A DNA stretch of 64,000 nucleotides from Variovorax sp. PBL-H6 (lineage in GTDB: Bacteria; Pseudomonadota; Gammaproteobacteria; Burkholderiales; Burkholderiaceae_C). Shown piece by piece: positions 6,786 through 16,708 of the stretch. The translations under genes were made by a program, and so were the position numbers. The stretch is from the NCBI RefSeq assembly GCF_901827155.1, contig NZ_LR594659.1:5738501-5802500 (forward strand), written 5' to 3'. Numbering within the stretch: the stretch's first letter is position 1; the number at the start of each line of letters is the position of its first letter. Under the pieces are notes generated by a model, which saw only the letters and a list, made by a program, of their open reading frames with translations, was not told where the DNA came from and made no database searches.

Positions 6786-9591
6786 ACACCGCCTTCCATA
6801 GCGCAAGCATGGCTGCGCGCTCGGCCGCCAGCGCGCTCATCGGCACCTGCGTCGGCTCCTCGTTGAGCCGCGCCCGGTGCTGCACGCGGCGCAGCTCGCG
6901 ATAGGCCGCGGCGGCGTTGCGGCCGATTCCCGCGGGCAGCAGCCCGGCCTCCTCGGCCCGGATCAGCAGCGCGATGTTGCCCACGTTCGGGATCAGCTCG
7001 GGATGTGCCTTCGATTCCGAAAGCACCAGGAACTGGACCGCGAACTCGGCATCCACCATGCCGCCGGGGCTGTGCTTGACATCGAAGCGATCGGCCTTGA
7101 CCGGCCGCGCGGCGCGCACCTTCTCGCGCATCGCGACGATCTCGGCCTTGAGGGCTGCACGGTCGCGCGGCGCCGCGATCACGGCCTCTCGGATGCGGTC
7201 GAAGCGATCGCAAAGCGAGCAGTCGCCGTTGGTGTCGGATTCGTCGGGCCCCGAAGCCATGTCCAGGAAACGCGCGCGCGTCATGGCCTGGTGCTCCCAG
7301 GTCCAGGCGGTGTTGCTGCCGCGCCCCAGCTGGTATTTCTCGTAGGCGTCGAAGCTGGTGGTGAGCAGGCCCGAGTTGCCGTTGGGTCGCAGCGCGGTGT
7401 CGATCTCGAACAGGTCGCCCTCGCGGGTCTGGACGGTCAACCAGTTGATCAGCTTGCGCACGTAGGCTGCATAGACCTCGCCGGCGCGCTCGTCGTCGTC
7501 GTCGTAGACGAAGACGATGTCCAGGTCGCTCCCGTAGCCGAGCTCCTTGCCGCCCAGTTTTCCGTAGCCGATGATGGCGAAGCGCGGCGTCTCGCGGTGC
7601 GGGTTGCGCACCTGCGGCCAGCACCAGCGGGCGGTCACGCGCAGCACCGTGTCGGCCAGCGCGCTCAGGTCGTCTGCCACCTGCTCCACCGTGATGCGGC
7701 CTTCGACATCGCGCGCCAGCGTGCGGAACAGCTCGGCGTGGTGCGCATGGCGCAGGAGGTTGAGCAGTCGCTCCTCGTCGGCCTCGCCGGTCTGGCGCAG
7801 AGACAGGTGGCGCGCTTCCAGCTCGCGCTCGAACTCGGCCGCCGAGAAGCGGCCCGCCAGCATTTCATGGCTCGCGAGCTCGTCGATCACGCCCGGGTGC
7901 TGCATCAGGTAGCGCGCCGGCCAGCGCGCCGAGCCCAGCAAACGCAGCAGCCGCTCCTGCACCGCCGGCCGCTCGACCAGCAATGCGATGTAGTTCTCGC
8001 GGCGCATGAGCGGCTCGATCCAGTCGGCCCAGCGCAATGCACCGTCGATGTGACGGGCGATCTGGCCCGAGCCCTCCCCGTCCGGCTCCCGCAGCCACTG
8101 CCCGGTGCGCTGCACCAGCTGGCGCAGGCGCGCGCGGGTCTCGTCGCGCAGCGCCTGCACGCGCGGGCTGTCGCGCCATGCCTGGATGCGCTCGGCAAAG
8201 GGCGCAGGCAACTCGTCGACAAGGTCGCCCAGGTCGGCCGGCACGGCGCCGGCCGACCCGCCGTTGCACCGCTTGCAGGGTTCCTTATTGCCGCCCAGCA
8301 GCTTGTCGAACTCCTGTGCCACGAACTCGCGATGGGCATCGAGCTGCGCCAGGAAGGGGCAGCAGCCCTCGTATCCCAGCGTGCGCGCGATCCAGCGCAG
8401 GTCTTCGTCCTGCACCGGCAGTACATGCGTCTGCTGGTCGTCCAGGTACTGGATGCGGTGCTCCACGCGGCGCAGGAACTCGTAGGCCGTGGCCAGCGCG
8501 TCGGCCGTTTCCTGCGGCATCAGGTTGGCGCGCGCCAGGCGCTGCAGCGCATCGAGCGTGGGCCGCGTGCGCAGCTCGGGGAACTGGCCCCCGCGCACCA
8601 CCTGCAGCAGCTGCACGATGAATTCGATCTCGCGAATGCCGCCGCGCGAGAGCTTGACGTCGTTGGCGCGCTCGGGGCGCCCGGCGCTGCGGCGCGCGGC
8701 CTGCTCGCGGATCTGCCGGTGCAGCGTGCGCAGCGAATCGAACACGCTGTAGTCCAGGTAGCGCCGGAAGACGAAGGGCAACACCACACCCCGAAGGGCC
8801 TGGGCCGAACCGTCCTCGATCACGCCGCGCGGCGCCACCACCCGGCTCTTGAGCCAGGCAAAGCGCTCCCATTCGCGCCCCTGGACCTGGAAATACTCCT
8901 CCAGCGCATCCAGCGAGACCACGCTCGGTCCCGAGTTGCCGTTGGGCCGCAGCGCAAGGTCGACGCGGAACACGAAGCCGTGCTCGGTGGTGTCGCCCAC
9001 CAGCGCATAGATGCGCTTGACGGCGCGCGCAAAGAACTCCTGGTTCGCCAGCCGCGCGCGCCCCTGCGCGTCGCCCGTGGTTTCGCCGTCGTGGTCGTAG
9101 AGATAGATCAGGTCGATGTCGCTCGACACGTTGAGCTCGCGCGCGCCGAGCTTGCCCATGCCCACCACCCAGAGCTGGGCGCGCTGGCCGTCGGGGCCGA
9201 GCGGTGTGCCGTGCGTGGCCCCGAGCTCGGTGCAGGCTTCGCGGCAGGCGATGTCGAGGGCGAACTCCGCGAGCTCGGTGACCGCGATCGTGACCACCGC
9301 CAGCGCTGCATGATGTTCGCAGTCGAGGGTGATGAGCCGCTCCATCACGAGCTGCCGCACGATGCGCAAGGCATCGGCCACGCCGTCTCCTCGCTCGCGC
9401 AGCGCGGCGTAGGCCTGGGCCATCGCGGCACGCCGCGGTTCGCCGGCCGGCAGCAGTGCCAGCTCGCCGGCGTACCGGCGGCGCAGGCGCTGCACGAAGC
9501 GCGACGAGGCCGCGAGCGGCGCCTGCGGCGTTTCCGCAGCGCGGGCTTCGGCATCTGTCTGGGCGGAACCGGGTGGGAGGCTCGCAGTCAT
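6778..9591 (-). CDS. glnE: Bifunctional glutamine synthetase adenylyltransferase/removing enzyme
   Basis: 937-residue enzyme that attaches AMP to, and removes it from, glutamine synthetase in response to PII/glutamine state. Two nucleotidyltransferase domains are visible: an N-terminal one with GMGKLGARELNVSSDIDLIY (deadenylylating side) and a C-terminal one with IGYGKLGGKELGYGSDLDIV (adenylylating side), each followed by helical regulatory regions. The start is ATG at 9591 (MTASLPPGS) with AGGAA just before it. The frame is open another 83 codons upstream, but that stretch runs antisense through yhdP and does not look like GlnE. Length is normal for the family. Only 25 bases separate its start from the divergent yhdP gene. 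Confidence 0.96.
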   Translation of the reverse strand: MTASLPPGSAQTDAEARAAETPQAPLAASSRFVQRLRRRYAGELALLPAGEPRRAAMAQAYAALRERGDGVADALRIVRQLVMERLITLDCEHHAALAVVTIAVTELAEFALDIACREACTELGATHGTPLGPDGQRAQLWVVGMGKLGARELNVSSDIDLIYLYDHDGETTGDAQGRARLANQEFFARAVKRIYALVGDTTEHGFVFRVDLALRPNGNSGPSVVSLDALEEYFQVQGREWERFAWLKSRVVAPRGVIEDGSAQALRGVVLPFVFRRYLDYSVFDSLRTLHRQIREQAARRSAGRPERANDVKLSRGGIREIEFIVQLLQVVRGGQFPELRTRPTLDALQRLARANLMPQETADALATAYEFLRRVEHRIQYLDDQQTHVLPVQDEDLRWIARTLGYEGCCPFLAQLDAHREFVAQEFDKLLGGNKEPCKRCNGGSAGAVPADLGDLVDELPAPFAERIQAWRDSPRVQALRDETRARLRQLVQRTGQWLREPDGEGSGQIARHIDGALRWADWIEPLMRRENYIALLVERPAVQERLLRLLGSARWPARYLMQHPGVIDELASHEMLAGRFSAAEFERELEARHLSLRQTGEADEERLLNLLRHAHHAELFRTLARDVEGRITVEQVADDLSALADTVLRVTARWCWPQVRNPHRETPRFAIIGYGKLGGKELGYGSDLDIVFVYDDDDERAGEVYAAYVRKLINWLTVQTREGDLFEIDTALRPNGNSGLLTTSFDAYEKYQLGRGSNTAWTWEHQAMTRARFLDMASGPDESDTNGDCSLCDRFDRIREAVIAAPRDRAALKAEIVAMREKVRAARPVKADRFDVKHSPGGMVDAEFAVQFLVLSESKAHPELIPNVGNIALLIRAEEAGLLPAGIGRNAAAAYRELRRVQHRARLNEEPTQVPMSALAAERAAMLALWKAVFG

Positions 9592-9616
9592 AATTCCTGT
9601 CACAGCGCAACCCTCA

Positions 9617-12600
9617 ATGAACGACACGACGTCTTCCCCTTCACGTCTGCTCAAGATCACCGCTGTGGCGGCACGCTGGTTGTTGGGTTTGCTGGTCGCT
9701 GCATGGCTGCTGATTGCGCTGTCAGTGCTAGTCCTACACGCATGGATTGTGCCGCGAATCGGCGAGTACCGTGGCGCGCTGGAAGCCCAGGCCAGCAAGG
9801 CCATCGGAGTACCGGTGCGCATCGGCTCGATCACCGCCAAGGGCGGGTCCCTGTTCCCCAGCTTCGAGTTGCGCGAGGTCGTGCTGCACGATCCACAACA
9901 GCAGGAGGCCCTGCGTCTGGCGCGCGTGGTGGCCAGCGTTTCGCCGCGCTCGCTGTGGCGCCTGAACTTCGAGCAGCTTTACATCGAAGGGCCCGAGCTG
10001 GAGGTGCGCCGCGACGTGGCCGGCAAGCTGCACGTCGCCGGCCTCAGCATGGGCACCGACACCACCGGCGAGAGCCGCGGGGCCGACTGGTTCTTCGCGC
10101 AGCGCGAGTTCATCATCCAGGGCGGCATCGTGCGCTGGACCGACGAGAGCCGCGGCGCGCCGTCGCTCCTGCTGTCCGATGTGCAGTTCATCGCCCGCAA
10201 CGGTCCACGCAGCCACACCCTGCGGCTCGATGCCACGCCACCTCCCGGCTGGGGCGAGCGCTTCACCCTGCGCGGCGCATTCCGCCAGCCCCTGCTGTCG
10301 GTGCGCAGCGGCAACTGGCAGAGCTGGGACGGCGTGGCCTACGCCGAGCTGCCGCGCATCGATATCCGGCAGCTCGGCCAGTATGTGACGCTCGATGCAC
10401 GCATCCGCGAAGGCGATGGCGCACTGCGGATCTGGGCCGATGTCGACGACGGCCAGATCGCCGGCGGCACGGTCGACCTGGCGCTGCTGCGCGTGGACGC
10501 CTCGTTGGGCAAGTCGCTCGAGCCGCTGATCCTGAGCGACGTCACCGGCCGGCTGGCCGGGCGCATGACACAGGAGATCCAGGAGTTCTCCACCACCGAC
10601 CTGCAGTTCCAGACATCCGACGGCATGCGCTGGCCGGGCGGCAACCTCTGGTTCCAGCACTTGCCCGAAAAGGGCCGGGTCGCCGAGCGCGGCGCGCTGC
10701 GCGCGGACCGGCTCGACCTCGCGGCGCTGGCCATGATCGCCGACCGGCTGCCCTTGGACGACAACAGCCGCAGGATCATCGATGGCCTGCTGCCGCGCGG
10801 CCTCGTCGAACGCATCGATGCCAGCTGGCAAGGCCCGCTCGGCACGCCGGACAAGTACCAGGCGCGGGGCCGCGTCAGCGGCTTCGGCGTCGCCTCGCGG
10901 CCCGCCGAGACCGGCACCATGCCTGCGGCTGCGGCGGTTCCCGCGCCGCGCGCCTCCCCCCAGCCTGCAGCGGCGAACGCCGCAGCGTCGCCGCCGGCTG
11001 GTGCGCCCGGCATCCGCGGCGCCACCATCGATTTCGATGCCACCCAGGCCGGCGGCAGCGCCGCATTGAGCATCGCCAACGGCGCGCTCGACTTCCCGGG
11101 TGTATTCGAAGACTCTGTGATCGCAGTCGAACAGCTGTCCGCCCAGCTCGTGTGGAGGTTCGACGGCGACAAGTCCCAGCTCCAGGTCTCGGGCCTGAGG
11201 TTCGCCAACGCCGATGCAGAGGGCGAGGCGCAGGCCAGCTGGCGCACCAGCGATCCCGCCAGCTCCAGCAGCCGATCGCGCTTCCCGGGCGTGCTCGATC
11301 TTCAGGGCAAGCTCACCCGCGCCGACGGCACCCGCGTCTATCGCTACCTGCCCCAGCACATCCCGAAGGAAACCCGGGACTACGTGCGCGACTCAGTGCA
11401 GAAGGGCACCGCCAGCATCGTGGACTTCAAAGTGAAGGGCGACTTGAACGACATGCCCTTCAAGGACCCGAAGCAAGGCGAGTTCCGCATCGCCGCGCGG
11501 GTGGGGGACGTGCAATACGCCTACGCGCCGCCCGTGGCCGGCTCGGCGAAGAACTGGCCCGCCCTGACGGGCTTGAGCGGCGAGCTCGTGTTCGAGCGCG
11601 CCGGCATGCAGGTACGCAACGCCCGCGGGCGCCTCGCAGGCGCACCGGGCATCGAAGTGATCAAGGCCGAGGCTCAGATCCCCGACATGGGCCACCACAC
11701 TGTGCTGCTCAAGGTCGATGCCCAGGCCAAGGGCCCGCTGGCGGAGCTGCTGCGCGCCGGATCGCCGCTGGCCGGCGAGGCCGCGCCGACCCTCGCGCGT
11801 GCCCGCGCCACCGGGAGCGCCGACTACCGGCTGCGCCTGGAGCTGCCACTCGGTGCCATGGACAAGACCAAGGTGCAGGCGAGCATCGCCCTCGCAGACA
11901 ACGACGTCCAGATCCAGCCGGAAGTCCCGACCCTGGGCCAGGTCCGCGGCACGCTGAACTTCACCGAGGCCGGCTTCTCGCTGGCCGGCGTGCAGGCGCG
12001 CGCACTCGGCGGCGCCCTGCGCATCGAAGGCGCGGGCCGCTGGGGCACCGCGCCGGAGCTGAACCTGCGCGCCCAGGGCACTGCGAGCGCCGAGGGCATG
12101 CGTGCAGCGCGCGAGGTGGACTGGCTGGCGCGCCTGGCCCGTCAAACCACCGGCAGCGCGCCCTACGCGGCCACGTTCTCGATGCACGACGGCGCCTCCG
12201 AGTTCTCGCTGGCCAGCAGCCTGCAGGGCCTGGGGCTGCAACTGCCCGCACCGCTGGCCAAGCCGCCGGAGGACGCGATGCCGCTCACGATCGAGAAGAA
12301 GATCGTGCAGCGCGAGGCCCGCGCCGGCGGCACCCCGCCGCTTCAGGACCGGTTCTCGGTCGAGCTGGCCCGCGTCGGCTCGGCGTCTTACGTGCGCGAC
12401 ATCTCCGGCACCGAGGCCCGGGTGCTGCGCGGCGGCATCGGAGTTGGCCTCGCCCCGGGCGAATCCGCGACCCCGCCGGAGCACGGCGTGCTCGCCAACA
12501 TCCAGCTCGCGCGCGTCGACGTGCCGGCCTGGCAGGCCTTGTTCGGCGAGTCCACCGGCAAGCCCGCCGAGGCCACCGACAGCGGTGAAGACGCCTCGGC

Positions 12601-13738
12601 CTACCTGCCCACCATCCTTGCGCTGCGCGCGCAGGAGCTAACCGTTGGCGGGCGCACCCTGCACAACGTGGTGCTCGGCGGCACCCGCGTGGGCGCGCTC
12701 TGGCACGCCAACATCGATGCCACCGAGCTCAGCGGCTACGCCGAGTACCGCAGCGCGCAGGCGGGACGCCTTTACGCGCGGCTGGCGCGCATGAAGATCG
12801 CGCCCGGCTCTGCCAACGCGGTCGAGTCGCTGCTGGACGAGCAGCCAAGCACGCTGCCCGCGCTGGACATCGTGGTCGACGACTTCGAGCTGCTCGGCCG
12901 GCGCCTGGGCCGTGCCGAGATCGATGCCGTCAACCGCGGCGGTGCCGGGCGCGAGTGGCGGCTCAACAAGCTGGCATTCACGACACCGGAAGCGAGCTTC
13001 AGCGCGCAGGGCGCATGGGCTGCAGCGCCGCCCGGAAGCGGCACCCGCGGGCCTGGCGAGCCGCGCCGCACCACCATGGACTTCAAGCTCGACATCGCCG
13101 ACGCAGGCGGCCTGCTCGGCCGCTTCGGCATGAAGGACGTGGTGCGCGCCGGCCGCGGCCGGCTCGAGGGCCAGGTGCACTGGAGCGGCTCGCCCTTCGC
13201 GCTCGACTACCCCAGCCTCGGCGGGCAGCTGAAGATCGACGTCGAGTCCGGCCAGTTCCTCAAGGCCGAACCGGGCATCGCCAAGCTGCTCGGCGTGTTG
13301 AGCCTGCAGGCGCTGCCGCGGCGCCTCACGCTCGATTTCCGCGACGTGTTCAGCCAGGGCTTCAGCTTCGATTTCCTGCGCGGCGACGCCCGCATCGACC
13401 AGGGCGTGGCCAGCACCAACAACCTGCAGATGAAGGGCGTGAATGCGGCGGTGCTGATGGACGGCTCGGCCGACATTGCACATGAGACGCAGAGCCTGCG
13501 CGTGGTCGTGGTGCCCGAGATCAACGCCGGTACCGCCGCGCTGGTCGCGACCGCGATCAACCCCGCGATCGGGCTCGGAACCTTCCTGGCCCAGATGGTG
13601 TTGAGCCGTCCGCTCATCGCCGCCACCACGCAGCAGTTCCAGATCGACGGCACCTGGGCCGATCCCAAGATCACCAAGATACCGAGGCGCCTGCTGCCCG
13701 AAGCGGCGGGCGCGCCAGCGGCGCCGCCGCTACGCTGA
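9617..13738 (+). CDS. yhdP: YhdP family AsmA-like transport protein
   Basis: 1373-residue inner-membrane-anchored, mostly periplasmic protein. A membrane helix at about residues 18-40 (WLLGLLVAAWLLIALSVLVL) is followed by a very long beta-rich body, as in AsmA-like bridge proteins. YhdP, TamB and YdbH are known in E. coli to share the task of moving phospholipids to the outer membrane. The conserved C-terminal block is present, including FALDYPSLGGQLKIDVESGQ, EPGIAKLLGVLSLQALPRRL, DFRDVFSQGFSFD and NPAIGLGTFLAQMVLSRPL. A low-complexity Ala/Pro insertion lies near residue 440. The gene is divergent from glnE across 25 bases, so their promoters must overlap. Confidence 0.93.
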   Translation: MNDTTSSPSRLLKITAVAARWLLGLLVAAWLLIALSVLVLHAWIVPRIGEYRGALEAQASKAIGVPVRIGSITAKGGSLFPSFELREVVLHDPQQQEALRLARVVASVSPRSLWRLNFEQLYIEGPELEVRRDVAGKLHVAGLSMGTDTTGESRGADWFFAQREFIIQGGIVRWTDESRGAPSLLLSDVQFIARNGPRSHTLRLDATPPPGWGERFTLRGAFRQPLLSVRSGNWQSWDGVAYAELPRIDIRQLGQYVTLDARIREGDGALRIWADVDDGQIAGGTVDLALLRVDASLGKSLEPLILSDVTGRLAGRMTQEIQEFSTTDLQFQTSDGMRWPGGNLWFQHLPEKGRVAERGALRADRLDLAALAMIADRLPLDDNSRRIIDGLLPRGLVERIDASWQGPLGTPDKYQARGRVSGFGVASRPAETGTMPAAAAVPAPRASPQPAAANAAASPPAGAPGIRGATIDFDATQAGGSAALSIANGALDFPGVFEDSVIAVEQLSAQLVWRFDGDKSQLQVSGLRFANADAEGEAQASWRTSDPASSSSRSRFPGVLDLQGKLTRADGTRVYRYLPQHIPKETRDYVRDSVQKGTASIVDFKVKGDLNDMPFKDPKQGEFRIAARVGDVQYAYAPPVAGSAKNWPALTGLSGELVFERAGMQVRNARGRLAGAPGIEVIKAEAQIPDMGHHTVLLKVDAQAKGPLAELLRAGSPLAGEAAPTLARARATGSADYRLRLELPLGAMDKTKVQASIALADNDVQIQPEVPTLGQVRGTLNFTEAGFSLAGVQARALGGALRIEGAGRWGTAPELNLRAQGTASAEGMRAAREVDWLARLARQTTGSAPYAATFSMHDGASEFSLASSLQGLGLQLPAPLAKPPEDAMPLTIEKKIVQREARAGGTPPLQDRFSVELARVGSASYVRDISGTEARVLRGGIGVGLAPGESATPPEHGVLANIQLARVDVPAWQALFGESTGKPAEATDSGEDASAYLPTILALRAQELTVGGRTLHNVVLGGTRVGALWHANIDATELSGYAEYRSAQAGRLYARLARMKIAPGSANAVESLLDEQPSTLPALDIVVDDFELLGRRLGRAEIDAVNRGGAGREWRLNKLAFTTPEASFSAQGAWAAAPPGSGTRGPGEPRRTTMDFKLDIADAGGLLGRFGMKDVVRAGRGRLEGQVHWSGSPFALDYPSLGGQLKIDVESGQFLKAEPGIAKLLGVLSLQALPRRLTLDFRDVFSQGFSFDFLRGDARIDQGVASTNNLQMKGVNAAVLMDGSADIAHETQSLRVVVVPEINAGTAALVATAINPAIGLGTFLAQMVLSRPLIAATTQQFQIDGTWADPKITKIPRRLLPEAAGAPAAPPLR

Positions 13739-13776
13739 CCACGCCGAAACTTGCACAAAGAGAAAACGGAGCGCCC

Positions 13777-14592
13777 ATGAAAGTCGCCGCCATCCAGATG
13801 GTCTCGGCCATCGCACGCGAGGCCAACCTCGCCCGCGCCCATGCATTGCTGGGAGAAGCCGCCGCCGCCGGCGCAGAGCTGGCCGTGCTGCCCGAGTACT
13901 TCTGCATGATGGGCGCACGCGACACCGACAAGCTGGGCCTGCGCGAGACCGCCGGCGCCGGCACGGTGCAGGGCTTCCTGGCCGACGCCGCCCGCGAGTT
14001 CGGGCTGTGGATCGTAGGCGGCACGCTGCCGCTGGAGACCGGCGACGAGCACCACGTGTTCAACAGCTCCCTGGCCTATTCGCCCGATGGCGAGCGCGTG
14101 GCGCGCTACGACAAGATCCACCTCTTTTTCTACGACAACGGGCGCGAGCGCTACGACGAGCGCCGCGTGATCGCGCCCGGCACCGAGCCGGTCTGCTTCG
14201 ATCTGCCCTCGCGCGATGGCCACCGCTGGCGCATCGGCATGAGCGTGTGCTACGACCTGCGCTTTCCCGAGCTCTACCGCGCGCTCGCGGCGCGGGGCGC
14301 CGAGCTGCTGCTGGCGCCCAGCGCCTTCACCCACACCACCGGCTCGGCCCACTGGGAGGTGCTCCTGCGCGCGCGCGCCATCGAGAACCTCTGCTGGGTC
14401 GTCGCACCGGCCCAGGGCGGCACGCACGAGAACGGCCGCCGGACCTGGGGCCAGTCGATGGTGGTGGACCCCTGGGGTGCGGTGGTCGCGCAGCGCGCGG
14501 TCGAGGAGGGCGTCGTGAGCTTCGAACTCGACGCCCGCCAGGTCGAGCAAGCGCGCACGCAGTTGCCGGCCCTCTCGCATCGCGTGCTCTGA
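13777..14592 (+). CDS. Carbon-nitrogen hydrolase (nitrilase superfamily, Nit1-like)
   Basis: 271-residue cytosolic amidase of the nitrilase superfamily. The catalytic triad is visible: Glu40 in AVLPEYFCM, Lys113 in RYDKIHLF, and Cys158 in MSVCYDLRFPELYR. The sequence context, including the RFPELYR motif, fits the Nit1/YbeM branch, whose known activity is hydrolysis of deaminated glutathione, a metabolite-repair job; omega-amidases of the same superfamily are the main alternative. The gene follows yhdP by 38 bases and precedes a histidine kinase by 12 bases, so the four genes from yhdP to the response regulator may share a transcript. The yhdP-then-nitrilase order is common in betaproteobacteria. 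Confidence 0.9.
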   Translation: MKVAAIQMVSAIAREANLARAHALLGEAAAAGAELAVLPEYFCMMGARDTDKLGLRETAGAGTVQGFLADAAREFGLWIVGGTLPLETGDEHHVFNSSLAYSPDGERVARYDKIHLFFYDNGRERYDERRVIAPGTEPVCFDLPSRDGHRWRIGMSVCYDLRFPELYRALAARGAELLLAPSAFTHTTGSAHWEVLLRARAIENLCWVVAPAQGGTHENGRRTWGQSMVVDPWGAVVAQRAVEEGVVSFELDARQVEQARTQLPALSHRVL

Positions 14593-14604
14593 AGCCTGAC
14601 GCCG

Positions 14605-16680
14605 GTGTCTTCGACCACGCTGCCCATCGCAAGAACGCTCCGGGGGGCTTTCTCGGGCCTTCGTTCGCTGCGCTCGTTGCACTCGCTGTGGCAGCGCTGG
14701 TTCCTGTGGCTGATCCTCGCGGTGCTGGTCGTCGCGCTGCTGGCCACTGTGGTGTGGCTCGCCGGCCGGCACGAGGTCGAGCAGGTGCAGAACGCCCTCG
14801 ACCGCGACACCGCCGATGCCGTCTCTGACCTGCGCAGCGGCCTGCAGCGCAATGCCCAGAGCCTGCGCGCCTCGCAGGTCAACGGCATGGACCGCGAGCA
14901 CTGGCCCATCGAGGCCGCGGCGCTGCTGCGCGAGCATCGCGAGTGGCTGCGGCTCGAATGGCGCGATGCCGCGCTGCGCCCGCTGGCAGCGGTCGACACG
15001 CCCTATCGCCGGCGCTTGTTCGACGAGGCGAACCGCGGCTCCGACCAGTCCGACGTCGCGCTGGCCTGCGCCGCCGCGCGCAAGGCGGGCGCGCCGGCCT
15101 ACTCGCCGAGCCACTACGTGCCCTTCGCGCCCAGCGGCGGCCTCGAGGTGATGGAGCTGTGCCTGCCGGCCGATGGCGGCGGCTTCCTGGTGGCCGCGTA
15201 TTCGTTGCGCGACACGCTGATCGAACTGGTCGCACCCACGCTCACGCGCGGCCAGGAGGTCGCCTTCACCGAGCCTGACGGCACGCGCCTGGTGGCGGTG
15301 GGCGCGGCGCGGCGCGTGGGTACGCGTGTCTTCACCGCGCAGCAGCTCGTCGACCTGCCCGGCAATGCGCTGATGTTGCGCGTGGACGGCTGGCGCGCCG
15401 CGCCCGACCTCTTCCCCAATCTGCTGACCGGCCTCGTCACCGCCATCTCGATCGCGCTGGTTTCGGTGCTGGTGCTGCTGGCGCGCGACACGCGGCGGCG
15501 GCTGCGCGCCGAGCACGACCTGGCCGATGCGCTGGCCTTCCGCAAGGCCATGGAGGACTCGGTCATCACCGGCCTGCGTGCGCGCGACCTGCAGGGCCGC
15601 ATCACCTACGTGAACCCCGCCTTCTGCGAGATGGTGGGCTTCAGCGCCGAAGAACTGATGGACCACTCGAGCGGCGACGTGCCCTACTGGCCGACGGAGC
15701 TGGCGCAGGAATACCGCCAGCGCCAGGCCCATCGCATGGCGGGCGGCGTGCCGCCGCGCGAGGGCTTCGAGTCGGTCTTCATGCACAAGGACGGCCGGCG
15801 CTTCCCGGTGTTGATCTTCGAGGCGCCGCTGATCAACGCGCACGGCACGCAGACCGGCTGGATGAGCGCCTTCATCGACGTCAGCGAGCAGCGGCGCATC
15901 GAGGAGCTCTCGCGCGCCAGCCAGGAGCGGCTCCAGGCCAGCGCGCGGCTCGCGACCGTGGGCGAGATGGCCTCCCTGCTGAGCCACGAGCTCACCCAGC
16001 CGCTCGCAGCCATTGCCAGCTATGCCAGCGGCTCGCTCAATCTGCTGCGCAGCGCCGGCGCGTCTTCCGGCAGCGATCACGGCGAGGTTGCGATGGCCGT
16101 GCGCCGCATCGCCGAGCAGGCCGACCGCGCCGGCCAGGTGATCCGCAGCGTGCACGACTTCGTGCGCCGGCGCGACCGCGTCCGCGAGGCAGTCGCGCCG
16201 CATGCCCTGATCGATGCCGTGCTGCCGCTCGTGCGCCTGCAGGCGCGCAAGCTTGGCGTGCGCGTCGACGTGCACTACGAGGAGCGCCTGCCGCGCGTGC
16301 TGTGCGACCGCACGCTGGTCGAGCAGGTGCTGCTGAATTTGGCGCGCAACGCGATGCAGGCGATGGACCTGCCCGAGCTCAGCGAGCGCGTGCTGCACCT
16401 GCGCGTCGCACGCGCCCGGGCCGTGGGCGAAAGCGGCGACGGTCCCGACAAGGCGGACGTGCGCCGCTGGGTCGAATTCTCGGTGGCCGACCGCGGCGCC
16501 GGCATCAGCGAAGAGGTCGCGGCGCGGCTCTTCACGCCCTTCTTCACCACGCGCCCCGACGGCATGGGGCTCGGCCTGAGCCTGTGCCGCACGGTGGTCG
16601 AGCAGCACGGCGGCGCGCTGGCATTCGAACCGCAGCGGCCGCGCGGCACCGTGTTCCGGTTCACGCTGCCGGCGGCCTGA
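14605..16680 (+). CDS. Membrane sensor histidine kinase with PAS domain
   Basis: 691-residue sensor kinase starting at GTG 14605. A membrane helix near residues 33-54 and a second near 270-292 enclose a periplasmic sensor domain of about 215 residues. A PAS domain follows (about 305-430; RDLQGRITYVNPAFCEMVGF), then a HisKA domain with phospho-acceptor His461 in LLSHELTQPLAAI and an HATPase domain with DRGAGI and GMGLGLSLCRTVVEQHGG. This layout resembles the DctS/FixL type used for C4-dicarboxylate or redox sensing, but no transporter genes lie nearby to support a ligand. The FixJ-type response regulator 28 bases downstream is the evident partner. Confidence 0.93.
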   Translation: MSSTTLPIARTLRGAFSGLRSLRSLHSLWQRWFLWLILAVLVVALLATVVWLAGRHEVEQVQNALDRDTADAVSDLRSGLQRNAQSLRASQVNGMDREHWPIEAAALLREHREWLRLEWRDAALRPLAAVDTPYRRRLFDEANRGSDQSDVALACAAARKAGAPAYSPSHYVPFAPSGGLEVMELCLPADGGGFLVAAYSLRDTLIELVAPTLTRGQEVAFTEPDGTRLVAVGAARRVGTRVFTAQQLVDLPGNALMLRVDGWRAAPDLFPNLLTGLVTAISIALVSVLVLLARDTRRRLRAEHDLADALAFRKAMEDSVITGLRARDLQGRITYVNPAFCEMVGFSAEELMDHSSGDVPYWPTELAQEYRQRQAHRMAGGVPPREGFESVFMHKDGRRFPVLIFEAPLINAHGTQTGWMSAFIDVSEQRRIEELSRASQERLQASARLATVGEMASLLSHELTQPLAAIASYASGSLNLLRSAGASSGSDHGEVAMAVRRIAEQADRAGQVIRSVHDFVRRRDRVREAVAPHALIDAVLPLVRLQARKLGVRVDVHYEERLPRVLCDRTLVEQVLLNLARNAMQAMDLPELSERVLHLRVARARAVGESGDGPDKADVRRWVEFSVADRGAGISEEVAARLFTPFFTTRPDGMGLGLSLCRTVVEQHGGALAFEPQRPRGTVFRFTLPAA

Positions 16681-16708
16681 CACTCTCCCGCAATCCCCCT
16701 ATTCCCTG

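Noticed and set aside
9598..9604. A third TGTCACA between glnE and yhdP
   Set aside because: No CGTC at the 16-base spacing (bases 9621-9624 read ACGA), so it is not a complete ECF41-type promoter.
9592..9840. N-terminal extension of glnE
   Set aside because: The upstream codons are antisense to yhdP and unlike GlnE; ATG 9591 has a ribosome site and gives the normal length.
6877..12588. A 1903-codon open frame on the plus strand
   Set aside because: It runs antisense to glnE and then in a wrong frame through yhdP. Its composition (Arg, His, Gln, Ala) is that of a shadow frame in GC-rich DNA, and both real genes are well supported.
13207..16683. An 1158-codon open frame on the minus strand
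   Set aside because: Antisense to yhdP, the amidase and the histidine kinase. No family features; a shadow frame.
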